Source: Rhizobiaceae bacterium
Lineage (GTDB): Bacteria > Pseudomonadota > Alphaproteobacteria > Rhizobiales > Rhizobiaceae
Length of the DNA: 64,000 nt
Direction: 5' to 3'
Assembly (NCBI GenBank): GCA_029212415.1
Contig: JARGOF010000013.1
Location: 62,001-126,000, forward strand
Shown: in pieces, positions 8,949-17,117 of the stretch
How positions within the stretch are numbered: position 1 is the first letter of the stretch
Layout of the letters: the number at the start of each line of letters is the position of its first letter
Notes under the pieces: model-generated
What the model was told of the DNA's origin: nothing
Seen by the model: the letters and a program-made list of their open reading frames with translations, nothing else
Database searches by the model: none
Program-made: the position numbers and the translations under genes

Positions 8949-9749
8949 ATGCGTTCTCAGCCAACCCAAAAAAGCAGGATGGACGCCGTGGTTACAAGCG
9001 GCAAGAACATCCTTGTTGCCTATATGCCCACCAGCGACCCGCTGCTTGCGGCCTCGCTTGTTGATAGCTATTGCCGGAGCGGGGTCAATGTTCTCGAATT
9101 GGGCATCCGGTCCGATAACCCCTATCTCGACGGCGAGGCTGTTCGCGCATCGATGAAAAGATCGACAGGGGCCGGGTCTGTCCACGATGCCCGGGCAGTG
9201 CTGGACCGTCTGGCTGCAACGGATTGCGATGCGGCTGCGCTGATTTTCGCCTATGCATCGCGCCACCTGCTGCAATCGGGCGACGTCGATGCGTCGTCAA
9301 AAGAAAAGTCAGATGACTGGAAAGACATCGACGGGCTTTTGTGTTTGCCGGAAATTGGCACCAACCATCAGCTCGGAATTGAGCGAAAGGCGGTTGAAGC
9401 GGGAGTGAAAATCGTGGCGCTTGTGCCCTATCATTTTGACGAAAGCCATGTGGAACGCGCCCGCAACGCCTCAAGCTATGTGATGCTTCAGGCCTGTGAG
9501 GGCAGCACCGGCATTCGCAGCGGCTTTGACAGAACCTGTGGCCAGCGCCTGAAACAGCTGAGAAATGCCGGCTTCACCGCCCCCATTGTTCTGGGCATCG
9601 GCATCAGTACGCCTGAGCAATGCCGTCAGGCCATTGACTGTGGCGCCGATGGTGTGGTGGTTGGATCGCGCGCCTTGCTGGAGGGAATGAAGGGCGCGAA
9701 GGCTCTGGAAGACTATCTTCGCTCGATCAGGGAGACTTTGGATGGCTGA
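8949..9749 (+). CDS. tryptophan synthase alpha-like TIM-barrel lyase in a sugar operon
   Basis: A TrpA-fold protein of about 266 aa. The alpha-subunit catalytic pair appears conserved: Glu in LELGIRSD aligns with Glu49 and Asp in YLDGEAV with Asp60. The phosphate-binding elements are also present (EGSTGIRSG, LGIGISTPEQ, GVVVGSRAL). TrpA cleaves indole-glycerol phosphate by a retro-aldol reaction that releases glyceraldehyde-3-phosphate. There is no trpB or other tryptophan gene here; the next gene is a sugar kinase that overlaps it by 8 bases, followed by a sugar ABC importer. I infer a retro-aldolase acting on a phosphorylated sugar. The start is uncertain: ATG 8949 fits family length, while ATG 8979 or GTG 8988 are alternatives. 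Confidence 0.7.
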   Translation: MRSQPTQKSRMDAVVTSGKNILVAYMPTSDPLLAASLVDSYCRSGVNVLELGIRSDNPYLDGEAVRASMKRSTGAGSVHDARAVLDRLAATDCDAAALIFAYASRHLLQSGDVDASSKEKSDDWKDIDGLLCLPEIGTNHQLGIERKAVEAGVKIVALVPYHFDESHVERARNASSYVMLQACEGSTGIRSGFDRTCGQRLKQLRNAGFTAPIVLGIGISTPEQCRQAIDCGADGVVVGSRALLEGMKGAKALEDYLRSIRETLDG

Positions 9750-11241
9750 GGAAATGCTGCTCGGCATTGATGTCGGAACAACCGCGGTCAAGGCGATCCT
9801 GTTTGATGCGGGTGGCGCAGAGCTGGATTGCTACCGGGCATCCTATCCCACTATGCGACCGTCCAATGGCGTTGTCGAGCAGGATCCCGAGCTGTGGATC
9901 CATCATATCCTGCAGGCGCTGGAGCAATTCAACGCCGGTCGCGACCTTGGCAACATGAAGGCCATTGGCATCACCTCACAGGTAGACACCCACGTCTTCG
10001 TCGACGCGGATGGCAACAGCCTGGCGCCTGCCATCGTCTGGCAGGATGGGCGCTGTGCCAGAGAGGCGGCAGAACTGGACGTGCTGGTAAGCGACGAGGA
10101 TCGGACAAGCTGGTGGGGATCTCCCCGGCGCATTGATGCGAGCCATTGCCTGAGCCGCATGCGATGGATGGCCCGACATCACCCCGAAATCTGGGACAGG
10201 ACACAATATGTCATGCTTCCCAAGGATTTCTGCATCTACAGGCTGACAGGCGAATTCGTTTCCGATCCGATTTCCAATTTTGGCCTGGTGGACACGAATC
10301 TCGACTATATCCCCAAACTGCTAGGGCTGGTTCCGGGGGCGCGGGAACGGCTGGCACCGCTGGCACGGATCACCGACCTGGCCGGCAGGGTGCGCGCGGA
10401 CCTGCCCTGCGCGGGGGTTCCGCTTTGCGTGTCAACAATGGATGCCTGGGCCGGCATGTTCGGCGTTGGCGTGCACGACGACCGGCAGGCCATGTATCTG
10501 AGCGGAACCAGCGAAGTCCTCGCCATTGTTTCCCCGGATGTTCATCCGGTCCCCGGTGTTCTGGTGTTTCCCGACTATGACGCCATGAAGGTGCATATCG
10601 GCCCGACGCAATCGGGTGGCGCCTCCATCACCTGGTATTGTGATCTGTTCAATGTCACGCCTGCCGAGATGGCGGCACGGGTTGAGGCACTTGACCGCGA
10701 CGCCCCCTGCCCGTTGTTCCTTCCGCATCTGCAGGGCGAACGGGCACCCATCTGGGATATCCATGCACGTGGTACATTTGTGGGGATCGATGCACGCATG
10801 GGGGCCAGTGAAATCGCACGTGCCGTCTATGAAGGCGTGGGGTTTTCCGCGCGGCTTTTGCTGGATTCGCTGCAAAGGTCTTCGCAAACCGAGGTGCATA
10901 CAATCAATTGCGGTGGCGGTGGCTTTCAATCCGATATCTGGAACCAGATTCGCGCCGATATCCTTGGACGCAGCCTGAAACGGACCAAGGTATCGGATCC
11001 GGGTGTCCTGGGTGCCTCGGCAATGGCGGCAGTGGCGGCCAATCTGTTTGGCACGCTTGAAGACGCTTTGGCACAGATTGTCAAATTCGATCGCACATTC
11101 GAACCGGACGCTGCACGTCACAGGCGCTACAATGATTTGTTCAAACTCTATGAGGAGACCTATCTGGCAACACGCGACATCAATGCGGAGCTTGGCCGGA
11201 TCTACGCAATTGATTCAGGCAAGAAGATCACGGGCAGTTGA
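9742..11241 (+). CDS. FGGY family carbohydrate kinase (xylulokinase-like)
   Basis: A 499-aa kinase of the FGGY family. The N-terminal phosphate motif GIDVGTTAVKAILFD, the catalytic Asp region STMDAWAGMFGVG, and the C-terminal nucleotide motif GGGGFQSDIWNQIRADILG are all present. The length is normal. It phosphorylates a sugar or polyol with ATP; the nearest resemblance is to xylulokinases, but the substrate cannot be fixed from sequence. It overlaps the TrpA-like gene by 8 bases, implying translational coupling, and precedes the importer genes. The kinase product is the natural candidate substrate for the TrpA-like enzyme. Confidence 0.85.
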   Translation: MAEEMLLGIDVGTTAVKAILFDAGGAELDCYRASYPTMRPSNGVVEQDPELWIHHILQALEQFNAGRDLGNMKAIGITSQVDTHVFVDADGNSLAPAIVWQDGRCAREAAELDVLVSDEDRTSWWGSPRRIDASHCLSRMRWMARHHPEIWDRTQYVMLPKDFCIYRLTGEFVSDPISNFGLVDTNLDYIPKLLGLVPGARERLAPLARITDLAGRVRADLPCAGVPLCVSTMDAWAGMFGVGVHDDRQAMYLSGTSEVLAIVSPDVHPVPGVLVFPDYDAMKVHIGPTQSGGASITWYCDLFNVTPAEMAARVEALDRDAPCPLFLPHLQGERAPIWDIHARGTFVGIDARMGASEIARAVYEGVGFSARLLLDSLQRSSQTEVHTINCGGGGFQSDIWNQIRADILGRSLKRTKVSDPGVLGASAMAAVAANLFGTLEDALAQIVKFDRTFEPDAARHRRYNDLFKLYEETYLATRDINAELGRIYAIDSGKKITGS

Positions 11242-11484
11242 ATGCTGCAAAAATCATCCGCATTGTGCAGAAAACTGCAGGCCATAGCGCTGCGACGGCC
11301 TATTGGTGAGTGATGGCGCAGGCGGTTTGGCCCTAAGCTGAAGACAGTCTGCGACTGGCTGGCAGCCATGGAACGCGGCCTGAATCAAAACCGGGTGTTG
11401 ATCCGGGATACGAGAGGCCCGGCAAATGGGCTGAATAAATCGGGGATCACTGAAAATTTGATCACATATTTGGGAGAAAAGATC

Positions 11485-12432
11485 ATGCGTATATCCAAGA
11501 CACTCAAAACAATTGCCGGACTTGCAGGCACCATGGTGCTTGCCACCGGGCTTTCGATGGGTTTGGCACAGGCAGCAAGCAAGGTGGCCGTCATCACGCC
11601 TTATCTGGCACAACCCGGCACGCAGTTTTATGTCGAAGGCTTCAAGGCAGCGGCTGAGAAAAACGGTTGGGAGACCAATATCGTGGATACCGCCGGCGAC
11701 GTGGCTGCCGTCATCAGCCGTCTGGAAGACGCGGTCAACCAGAAGGTCGATGCCATCGTCATCAACGTTGACCCGCAACAGGTGGCAGCCGGACTTGAAG
11801 TTGCCAGGGAAGCGGGCATTCCCGTCGTTGGAATGGATTCTGGCTCTGACCCACTTCTGGCGACAAATGTGACCAGCAATGGTTATGCAATGGCGGCTGA
11901 AACTGCCGTCTATGTTGCCAACCGGATCGGCGGCAAGGGCCGCGTCGTGATGTTTGTTTTTGACGCCTTTCCGCCCGTGCAAATTCGCGGCGTTGTTGCC
12001 GATGCGATCTTTGGCAATTTTCCCGACATCAAGATCGTGGATCGCGTCACACCCGATGTGCAGGATGGCGGCATTGCCGATTCCCGTGCAAAGATGGAAG
12101 CGATCCTGGCGGCCAATCCCGACAAGGGCAGCATTGCGGCTGTCTGGGCTGCCTGGGACCAACCGGCACTCGGCGCACTGCAGGCAATCGAAGATGCCGG
12201 AAGATCCGATGAAGGCATTGTGATCGTCGGCATGGATGCCAATCCGCAGGCCCGCGATGCCATCGCCACCGGCGGCAATTTCGAAGCCTCCATGGCGCAG
12301 GACTTCATCGGCATCGGCAACAAGGCCGCAGAAATGGTCGGACGTCTTCTCAAGGGTGAAACCATCCGGGAACCCGTCGTCTATGTTCCGACCACGCTGG
12401 TGACATCATCCAATGTCGCAGATCTCGATTAA
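11485..12432 (+). CDS. sugar ABC transporter substrate-binding protein (ribose/rhizopine type)
   Basis: A 315-aa periplasmic binding protein. A clear signal peptide (LKTIAGLAGTMVLATGLSMG, cleaved after AQAA) is followed by the type-I fold: VAVITPYLAQPGTQFYVEG, VDAIVINVDPQQVA and the hinge region GIVIVGMDANPQARDAI. ATG at 11485 was chosen over the ORF start at 11368 because the signal peptide begins there and GGGAGAA lies 9 bases upstream. It captures the sugar for the ATPase and permease that follow. The 243 bases before it may contain a second promoter; a hairpin follows it. Confidence 0.9.
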   Translation: MRISKTLKTIAGLAGTMVLATGLSMGLAQAASKVAVITPYLAQPGTQFYVEGFKAAAEKNGWETNIVDTAGDVAAVISRLEDAVNQKVDAIVINVDPQQVAAGLEVAREAGIPVVGMDSGSDPLLATNVTSNGYAMAAETAVYVANRIGGKGRVVMFVFDAFPPVQIRGVVADAIFGNFPDIKIVDRVTPDVQDGGIADSRAKMEAILAANPDKGSIAAVWAAWDQPALGALQAIEDAGRSDEGIVIVGMDANPQARDAIATGGNFEASMAQDFIGIGNKAAEMVGRLLKGETIREPVVYVPTTLVTSSNVADLD

Positions 12433-12440
12433 TACCATTT

Positions 12441-12477
12441 CGGAGCGGAACAGGCCCCAAAAACCCATTCCGCTTCG
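12441..12477 (+). other. hairpin after the sugar-binding protein gene
   Basis: CGGAGCGGAA and TTCCGCTTCG form a 10-bp stem with one G-T pair and a loop of about 17 bases. No T-run follows. Placed between the binding-protein gene and the ATPase gene, it could stabilise the upstream mRNA so that more binding protein is made. The same arrangement occurs in two other operons in this window. Confidence 0.5.
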
Positions 12478-12503
12478 GACAGCGTCGTTGCGCAGTATCA
12501 TCC

Positions 12504-14003
12504 ATGTCCTTTCTTGAAGTCGCACATGTCTCCAAAAGCTATTCCGGCGCTATCGCCCTGAAAGATGCGCGTCTGGACATTGCACCGGGTGAAGTGCATG
12601 CGCTGATGGGGGAAAATGGCGCCGGGAAAAGCACGATTATCAAAATCCTGGCCGGCGTCACTGCGGCTGACAGCATGGCGGCCACCATCGATGGCAAGCC
12701 TGTCACCATCACGGACGCGCAGGAATCCTATCGTCACGGGCTGCGCTTCATCCATCAGGAACTCAATATCGTGCCACACCTGTCCGTGGCGGAAAACATC
12801 ATGCTCGGGCTGCCCTATCCAAGACGCTTCGGCGCTCTGGTGGACTGGAGAAAACTGAATGCCATGGCCCGCGCGGCCCTCGATAAATTGCAGGTCAGCC
12901 ACATTGACACGCGGATCAAAGCGGCGCGGTTAAGCACCGGTGATCAAATGCTGATGAAAATCGCTGCCACACTGATTTCCGCAGGAGACAACATGGCACG
13001 GCTCTATGTCATGGATGAGCCGACAGCAGCGCTCACCGGTGCAGAATCGCGCAAGTTGTTTGAGGTGATTGACGAGCTCAAACAGTCGGGTGCGTCCATC
13101 CTCTATGTCTCACACCGGATGAACGAGGTGATGGAGATCTGCGACCGGGTGACCGTTTTTCGTGACGGGCAGACCATCGCGACCCGCAACCTTTCCGATA
13201 CCGACAAGAATGAAGTCATTCATCTGATGACCGGGCGCGATGTCAAGGATAGCTACCCGCCGCGCCGCGCCGCCAAGGGTGAAGATGTCCTGCTGGAAAC
13301 GAAAGCTCTGCGCACACGTCAGGTCAGGGACGTGGATTTCCAGGTCAATCGCGGCGAAATCCTCGGCATTGCCGGTCTGGCAGATGCCGGGCAGAGCGCC
13401 GTCCTGCTGGCTCTCCTCGGCGTAGACAGGGTGCAGGCAGGACACGTGACAATCCATGGCTCACCGATTGCTGCCCAAAACCCCTCGGCGGCCTGGCGCA
13501 ATCATGTGGCCTATATACCAAGGGAGCGTCGTCGCGAGGGGCTGATGTTACAGCGCAGGATTGTCGATAATATCAACCTGCCACATCTGCAAAAACTCAG
13601 CTTTGCTGCTGGCTTTCTCAGCCGCAGGCGCGAGCGACGTTTTGCAGATGCGCTGGGAAAAAAGGTACGGCTGAAATCCGGCGGCATGAACCAGGCCTGC
13701 TATCAGCTCAGTGGTGGCAACCAGCAAAAGGTCGTCTTCGCCCGGGCGCTTGGCGATGCACCGGAGCTGCTTTTGCTGGATGAACCGACGCGCGGTGTCG
13801 ATGTTGGCGCCAAATTCGACATCTACACATTGATCCGCGAGCGGAGCGCAGAAGGGGCAGCGGTGGTGATGACATCTTCCGATCTGCCCGAACTGATCGG
13901 TATGTGCGATCGCATCCTCATCATGCGCGAAGGGGCCCAGCATAGCATCATCGAAACGGACGGGCTGAGCCCCGCCGATCTGCTGGCGAAATTTTATGAT
14001 TGA
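12504..14003 (+). CDS. sugar ABC transporter ATP-binding protein (RbsA/XylG type)
   Basis: A 499-aa protein with two fused nucleotide-binding domains, the normal layout for ribose-class importers. The first domain has Walker A GENGAGKST, signature LSTGDQM (changed from LSGGQ) and Walker B LYVMDEPTAAL. The second has a degenerate Walker A (GIAGLADAGQS), as is usual in this family, an intact signature LSGGNQQK and Walker B LLLLDEPTRGVD. It energises uptake with the permease that follows. It lies 71 bases after the binding-protein gene. Confidence 0.9.
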   Translation: MSFLEVAHVSKSYSGAIALKDARLDIAPGEVHALMGENGAGKSTIIKILAGVTAADSMAATIDGKPVTITDAQESYRHGLRFIHQELNIVPHLSVAENIMLGLPYPRRFGALVDWRKLNAMARAALDKLQVSHIDTRIKAARLSTGDQMLMKIAATLISAGDNMARLYVMDEPTAALTGAESRKLFEVIDELKQSGASILYVSHRMNEVMEICDRVTVFRDGQTIATRNLSDTDKNEVIHLMTGRDVKDSYPPRRAAKGEDVLLETKALRTRQVRDVDFQVNRGEILGIAGLADAGQSAVLLALLGVDRVQAGHVTIHGSPIAAQNPSAAWRNHVAYIPRERRREGLMLQRRIVDNINLPHLQKLSFAAGFLSRRRERRFADALGKKVRLKSGGMNQACYQLSGGNQQKVVFARALGDAPELLLLDEPTRGVDVGAKFDIYTLIRERSAEGAAVVMTSSDLPELIGMCDRILIMREGAQHSIIETDGLSPADLLAKFYD

Positions 14004-14022
14004 GACCAAAGGATCCGGCTTC

Positions 14023-14985
14023 ATGATCTCACTGTTCAAACGCTACGGAACGCTGGTCGGCTTCATCGCCATCGTTGCCTTCTTCTGGTTCAATCTGCCC
14101 GATACGTTCATGACAGCGCGCAACTGGCTGAATATTTCGCAACAGATCAGCATGCTGGCGGTGGTTGCCTTCACCATGACCTTTGTCATGGTCATGGGAG
14201 ATTTCGACCTCAGCGTCGGATCCATGGCAAGCCTCTCGGGCATTACCGCAGCGCTTCTTTTCAGCCAGGGCTATCCGGTGGCCGCAGGGGTCGCAGCGGC
14301 ATTGGCAATGGGCATTCTCGGTGGCTTCTTCAACGGTTTTCTGGTCAGTATTCTTGGCATTTTGCCCTTTGTGGCAACGCTTGGCACATTGACCATGTTC
14401 AGTGGTCTGGCGTTCTGGCTGAGCGATGGCAAGACGATCTTTGGCCGCGACATACCAAAGACATTCAGCGGTTTTGCCCGGGGTGGTGTGGATATTGAAC
14501 TTGCCGGAACGTTGGCTCTCAAAATTCCCTATCTTTCCATCCTTGCTCTGGTGGTTCTGGCGGCCGTCTGGTTGGTGCTGGAGCAGACGTCCTTCGGTCG
14601 ACGCCTCTATGCCATTGGCGGCAATTACGAGGCGGCTCGGCTCGCCGGGGTCAAGGTGCGGCGGCTGCGCATGGCGGCTTTTGCGCTGACCGGCTTTGGG
14701 GCGGCCATTGGTGGACTGATGTATGCAAGCCGGGTCGCATCGGCCAACCCCACCCAGGGAAGCGGCCTGATGCTGGATGCCATCGCCGCCGTGTTTCTTG
14801 GCATGACCATGAGCGAAGAAGGCGAGCCACGGGTATTGGCAACCCTTGTCGGCGTGCTCATACTCGGGGTTCTCGACAATGGGCTGACCCAGATGAGCGT
14901 CGACAGCTACATTCGGGAAATCCTTGTGGGCGCGATCATCCTGACGGCTGTGGCATCATCCAGTGTCGGAAAATTCAGGCGATAG
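14023..14985 (+). CDS. sugar ABC transporter permease (RbsC type)
   Basis: A 320-aa membrane protein of the BPD_transp_2 class with about eight to ten hydrophobic segments. The motif VMGDFDLSVGSMASLSG and the later GGNYEAARLAGV are characteristic of ribose-class permeases. ATG at 14023 is preferred since AAAGGA lies 9 bases upstream; the in-frame ATG at 13996 overlaps the ATPase gene by 8 bases and is possible. It is the last gene of the sugar operon. One permease gene is enough because these importers use a homodimer. Confidence 0.85.
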   Translation: MISLFKRYGTLVGFIAIVAFFWFNLPDTFMTARNWLNISQQISMLAVVAFTMTFVMVMGDFDLSVGSMASLSGITAALLFSQGYPVAAGVAAALAMGILGGFFNGFLVSILGILPFVATLGTLTMFSGLAFWLSDGKTIFGRDIPKTFSGFARGGVDIELAGTLALKIPYLSILALVVLAAVWLVLEQTSFGRRLYAIGGNYEAARLAGVKVRRLRMAAFALTGFGAAIGGLMYASRVASANPTQGSGLMLDAIAAVFLGMTMSEEGEPRVLATLVGVLILGVLDNGLTQMSVDSYIREILVGAIILTAVASSSVGKFRR

Positions 14986-15049
14986 AGGCATTTACAGTCA
15001 ATTGACCTCCATCAAAGCGGGCATCGCTCAAAATGCATATTGAGAATAA

Positions 15050-15077
15050 TTGCGTAAACCGTGATAAGGTTACGCAA
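15050..15077. promoter_or_regulatory. perfect 8-bp inverted repeat upstream of cbpA
   Basis: TTGCGTAA (15050-15057) and TTACGCAA (15070-15077) are exact complements separated by 12 bases, centred about 80 bases before the cbpA start. The spacing fits an operator for a dimeric regulator overlapping the promoter. The protein that would bind is unknown. Confidence 0.45.
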
Positions 15078-15142
15078 AGACCAATAGCGGGATTTGTCCA
15101 CACAGCAGGCGCTGGTGGATGTGCGACCATCAGGTGAATTGA

Positions 15143-16102
15143 ATGGACTACAAGGACTATTACGAAACCCTCGGGCTGAAGCGCACCGCCACACAGGACG
15201 AGATCAAAAGCACCTACCGCAAACTGGCGCGCAAATTCCATCCGGATGTGAACCACGAGAAAGGCGCCGAAGACAAGTTCAAGGCGCTTGGCGAAGCCTA
15301 TGAAGTTCTCAAGGATCCGGAAAAACGTGCGGCCTATGACCAACTGGGGGCCAATTGGCAGGAAGGGCAGAATTTCCGCCCACCACCCGAATGGGATAGC
15401 GGCTTTGAATATTCCGGCGCCGGTGCCGGCGCAGCCGATGAAGGCGCTTATAGCGATTTCTTTGAAAATCTGTTTGGGCGGGCACGTGCAGCTGGTGCTG
15501 GTGGCCAACAGCGCAGCCGTCAGGAGTTTCATGCCACCGGGCAGGACCACCACGCAAAAATCACCATCGACCTGAGGGACGCTTTTGAAGGCGCGACAAG
15601 GTCGATTTCCCTGCGATCACCGGAAGTGGACGCATCGGGCCATGTGCAACTCAAGGAACGCACCATCAAGGTGAAGATTCCCAAGGGCATCACCCAGGGG
15701 CAGCACATCAGGCTGGCCGGTCAGGGAAATCCCGGCGTGGGCCGCGGCCAGGCAGGCGATCTTTATCTTGAGATTTATTTCCACGAGGACCCGGTCTTCA
15801 GTGTCGACGGGCGCGATGTCTATTTCGACCTGCCGATCGCGCCATGGGAAGCAGCATTGGGGGCAAAGGTCAAGGCGCCCACCCCTACGGGTGTCGTCGG
15901 CCTCACTGTGCCGAAAAGCGCACATACAGGGCAGAAACTGCGGCTCAAGGGGCGCGGCATTCCCGGCAAACCGGCGGGTGACCTTTATGCCGTGCTGCAG
16001 ATTGTCCTGCCACCGGCCAAAACGGACAAGGACCGGGCCTTTTACGAGCAGATGGAGCGCGAAATGGATTTCAATCCGCGCGCAAAGTTGGGAGTTAAGT
16101 GA
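15143..16102 (+). CDS. cbpA: DnaJ-class co-chaperone CbpA
   Basis: A 319-aa J-domain protein. The J domain covers residues about 4-70, with the HPD motif (KFHPDVNHEKG) that stimulates DnaK. It is followed by a Gly/Phe-rich linker and two C-terminal substrate-binding domains, including LRLKGRGIPGKPAGDLYA. The Cys-rich zinc domain of DnaJ is absent, which marks it as CbpA type. The CbpM modulator gene starts 3 bases after its stop, confirming the assignment. Confidence 0.93.
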   Translation: MDYKDYYETLGLKRTATQDEIKSTYRKLARKFHPDVNHEKGAEDKFKALGEAYEVLKDPEKRAAYDQLGANWQEGQNFRPPPEWDSGFEYSGAGAGAADEGAYSDFFENLFGRARAAGAGGQQRSRQEFHATGQDHHAKITIDLRDAFEGATRSISLRSPEVDASGHVQLKERTIKVKIPKGITQGQHIRLAGQGNPGVGRGQAGDLYLEIYFHEDPVFSVDGRDVYFDLPIAPWEAALGAKVKAPTPTGVVGLTVPKSAHTGQKLRLKGRGIPGKPAGDLYAVLQIVLPPAKTDKDRAFYEQMEREMDFNPRAKLGVK

Positions 16103-16105
16103 ACC

Positions 16106-16447
16106 ATGGAAAATCGATCTTCAGAAGCGCTTCCCGGTGAAGTGATCGAAATGGTGACGCTGACGCAATTGTGCCAATCCTGCGGTGTGCAAACCGATTG
16201 GGTGGTTGAACTGGTCAATGAGGGCGTTCTCGAACCACAGGGTCCCGACCCGAAGCGTTGGCAATTTTCTGCGGTCAGCATCACCAGAGTTCGTGTCGCC
16301 TGGCACCTGCAGCGCGACCTCGGCGTTAACCAGGCCGGCATTGCGCTGGCGTTGAACCTGCTGGAGGAGCGCGAAGCACTGCGCCAGCAATTACAGCGCT
16401 TTGGGCGTTCTGTGCCGGGCAGCATTGTTGATGCCGACGGTTTCTAG
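16106..16447 (+). CDS. cbpM: chaperone modulator CbpM
   Basis: A 113-aa protein of the CbpM / MerR-like helix-turn-helix class. It has TLTQLCQSCGVQTDWVVELVNEGVLEP, then ITRVRVAWHLQRDLGVNQAGIALALNLLEE, the typical CbpM helices. CbpM binds the J domain of CbpA and inhibits it. It starts 3 bases after cbpA, as in other bacteria. nasT begins about 65 bases later. Confidence 0.88.
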   Translation: MENRSSEALPGEVIEMVTLTQLCQSCGVQTDWVVELVNEGVLEPQGPDPKRWQFSAVSITRVRVAWHLQRDLGVNQAGIALALNLLEEREALRQQLQRFGRSVPGSIVDADGF

Positions 16448-16511
16448 AAGAATTCTTGCCATTTGATAAATATTGCATTGCACAATTTGTTCGCATGCGC
16501 ACAATGGGCGT

Positions 16512-17117
16512 ATGTCTGTTGTACAATTGTCTGTTCTTGTCATTGATGAAAACCATATACGCGCATCGATCATAGAGGCGGGTCTGCGCGAGGCCGGATA
16601 TCAGGCCGTTTCCGTCATCAACGAACTGGATGGGGTTGCACAGCATATTGAGCGGTCCCAGCCCGATGTAATTGTCATTGATATCGAAAATCCCAACCGC
16701 GACATGCTGGAGGGTCTTTTTGCCCTGACGCGCTCCGTGCAGCGTCCGATTGCCATGTTTGTCGACAAATCGGATCAACGCTCCATCGAGGCAGCGGTCG
16801 ATGCAGGCGTTTCCGCTTATGTGGTCGATGGTCTTCGCAAGGAACGGGTCAAGCCCATCCTCGACATGGCCATCAGCCGCTTCAAGGCATTTTCACACAT
16901 GGCGCGGGAACTGGCGGATGTCCGCAGTGAACTGGAAGGCCGCAAGACGGTTGATCAGGCCAAAGCCATTTTGATCAAGGCGAGAGGCATCAGTGAAGAG
17001 GAAGCTTACCGGTTGTTGCGCAAAACCGCGATGAACCAGAACAGAAAGCTTTCCGAAATAGCCCAGAGCCTCGTCACCGCATCAAACCTACTGGAACCTC
17101 AGGAGCAGAAACCGTGA
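16512..17117 (+). CDS. nasT: nitrate response antiterminator NasT (ANTAR)
   Basis: A 201-aa regulator with an N-terminal receiver-like domain (LSVLVIDENHIRASIIEAGL) and a C-terminal ANTAR RNA-binding domain (VDQAKAILIKARGISEEEAY then LSEIAQSLV). NasT binds a two-hairpin leader RNA and prevents termination when nitrate is present; NasS holds it inactive otherwise. ATG at 16512 was chosen because the receiver fold starts just after it; the ORF start at 16473 adds an unlikely Cys/His-rich extension. It overlaps nasS by four bases (GTGA). A matching leader lies before nrtA. Confidence 0.88.
   Translation: MSVVQLSVLVIDENHIRASIIEAGLREAGYQAVSVINELDGVAQHIERSQPDVIVIDIENPNRDMLEGLFALTRSVQRPIAMFVDKSDQRSIEAAVDAGVSAYVVDGLRKERVKPILDMAISRFKAFSHMARELADVRSELEGRKTVDQAKAILIKARGISEEEAYRLLRKTAMNQNRKLSEIAQSLVTASNLLEPQEQKP

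Noticed and set aside
8949-9749. Gene as the biosynthetic tryptophan synthase alpha subunit
   Set aside because: No trpB, trpF or other tryptophan gene is adjacent; it is embedded in a sugar kinase/importer operon and the PFSDP segment is altered.
11368-11484. N-terminal extension of the sugar-binding protein ORF
   Set aside because: A good signal peptide and ribosome-binding site begin at 11485; the extension is upstream untranslated sequence.
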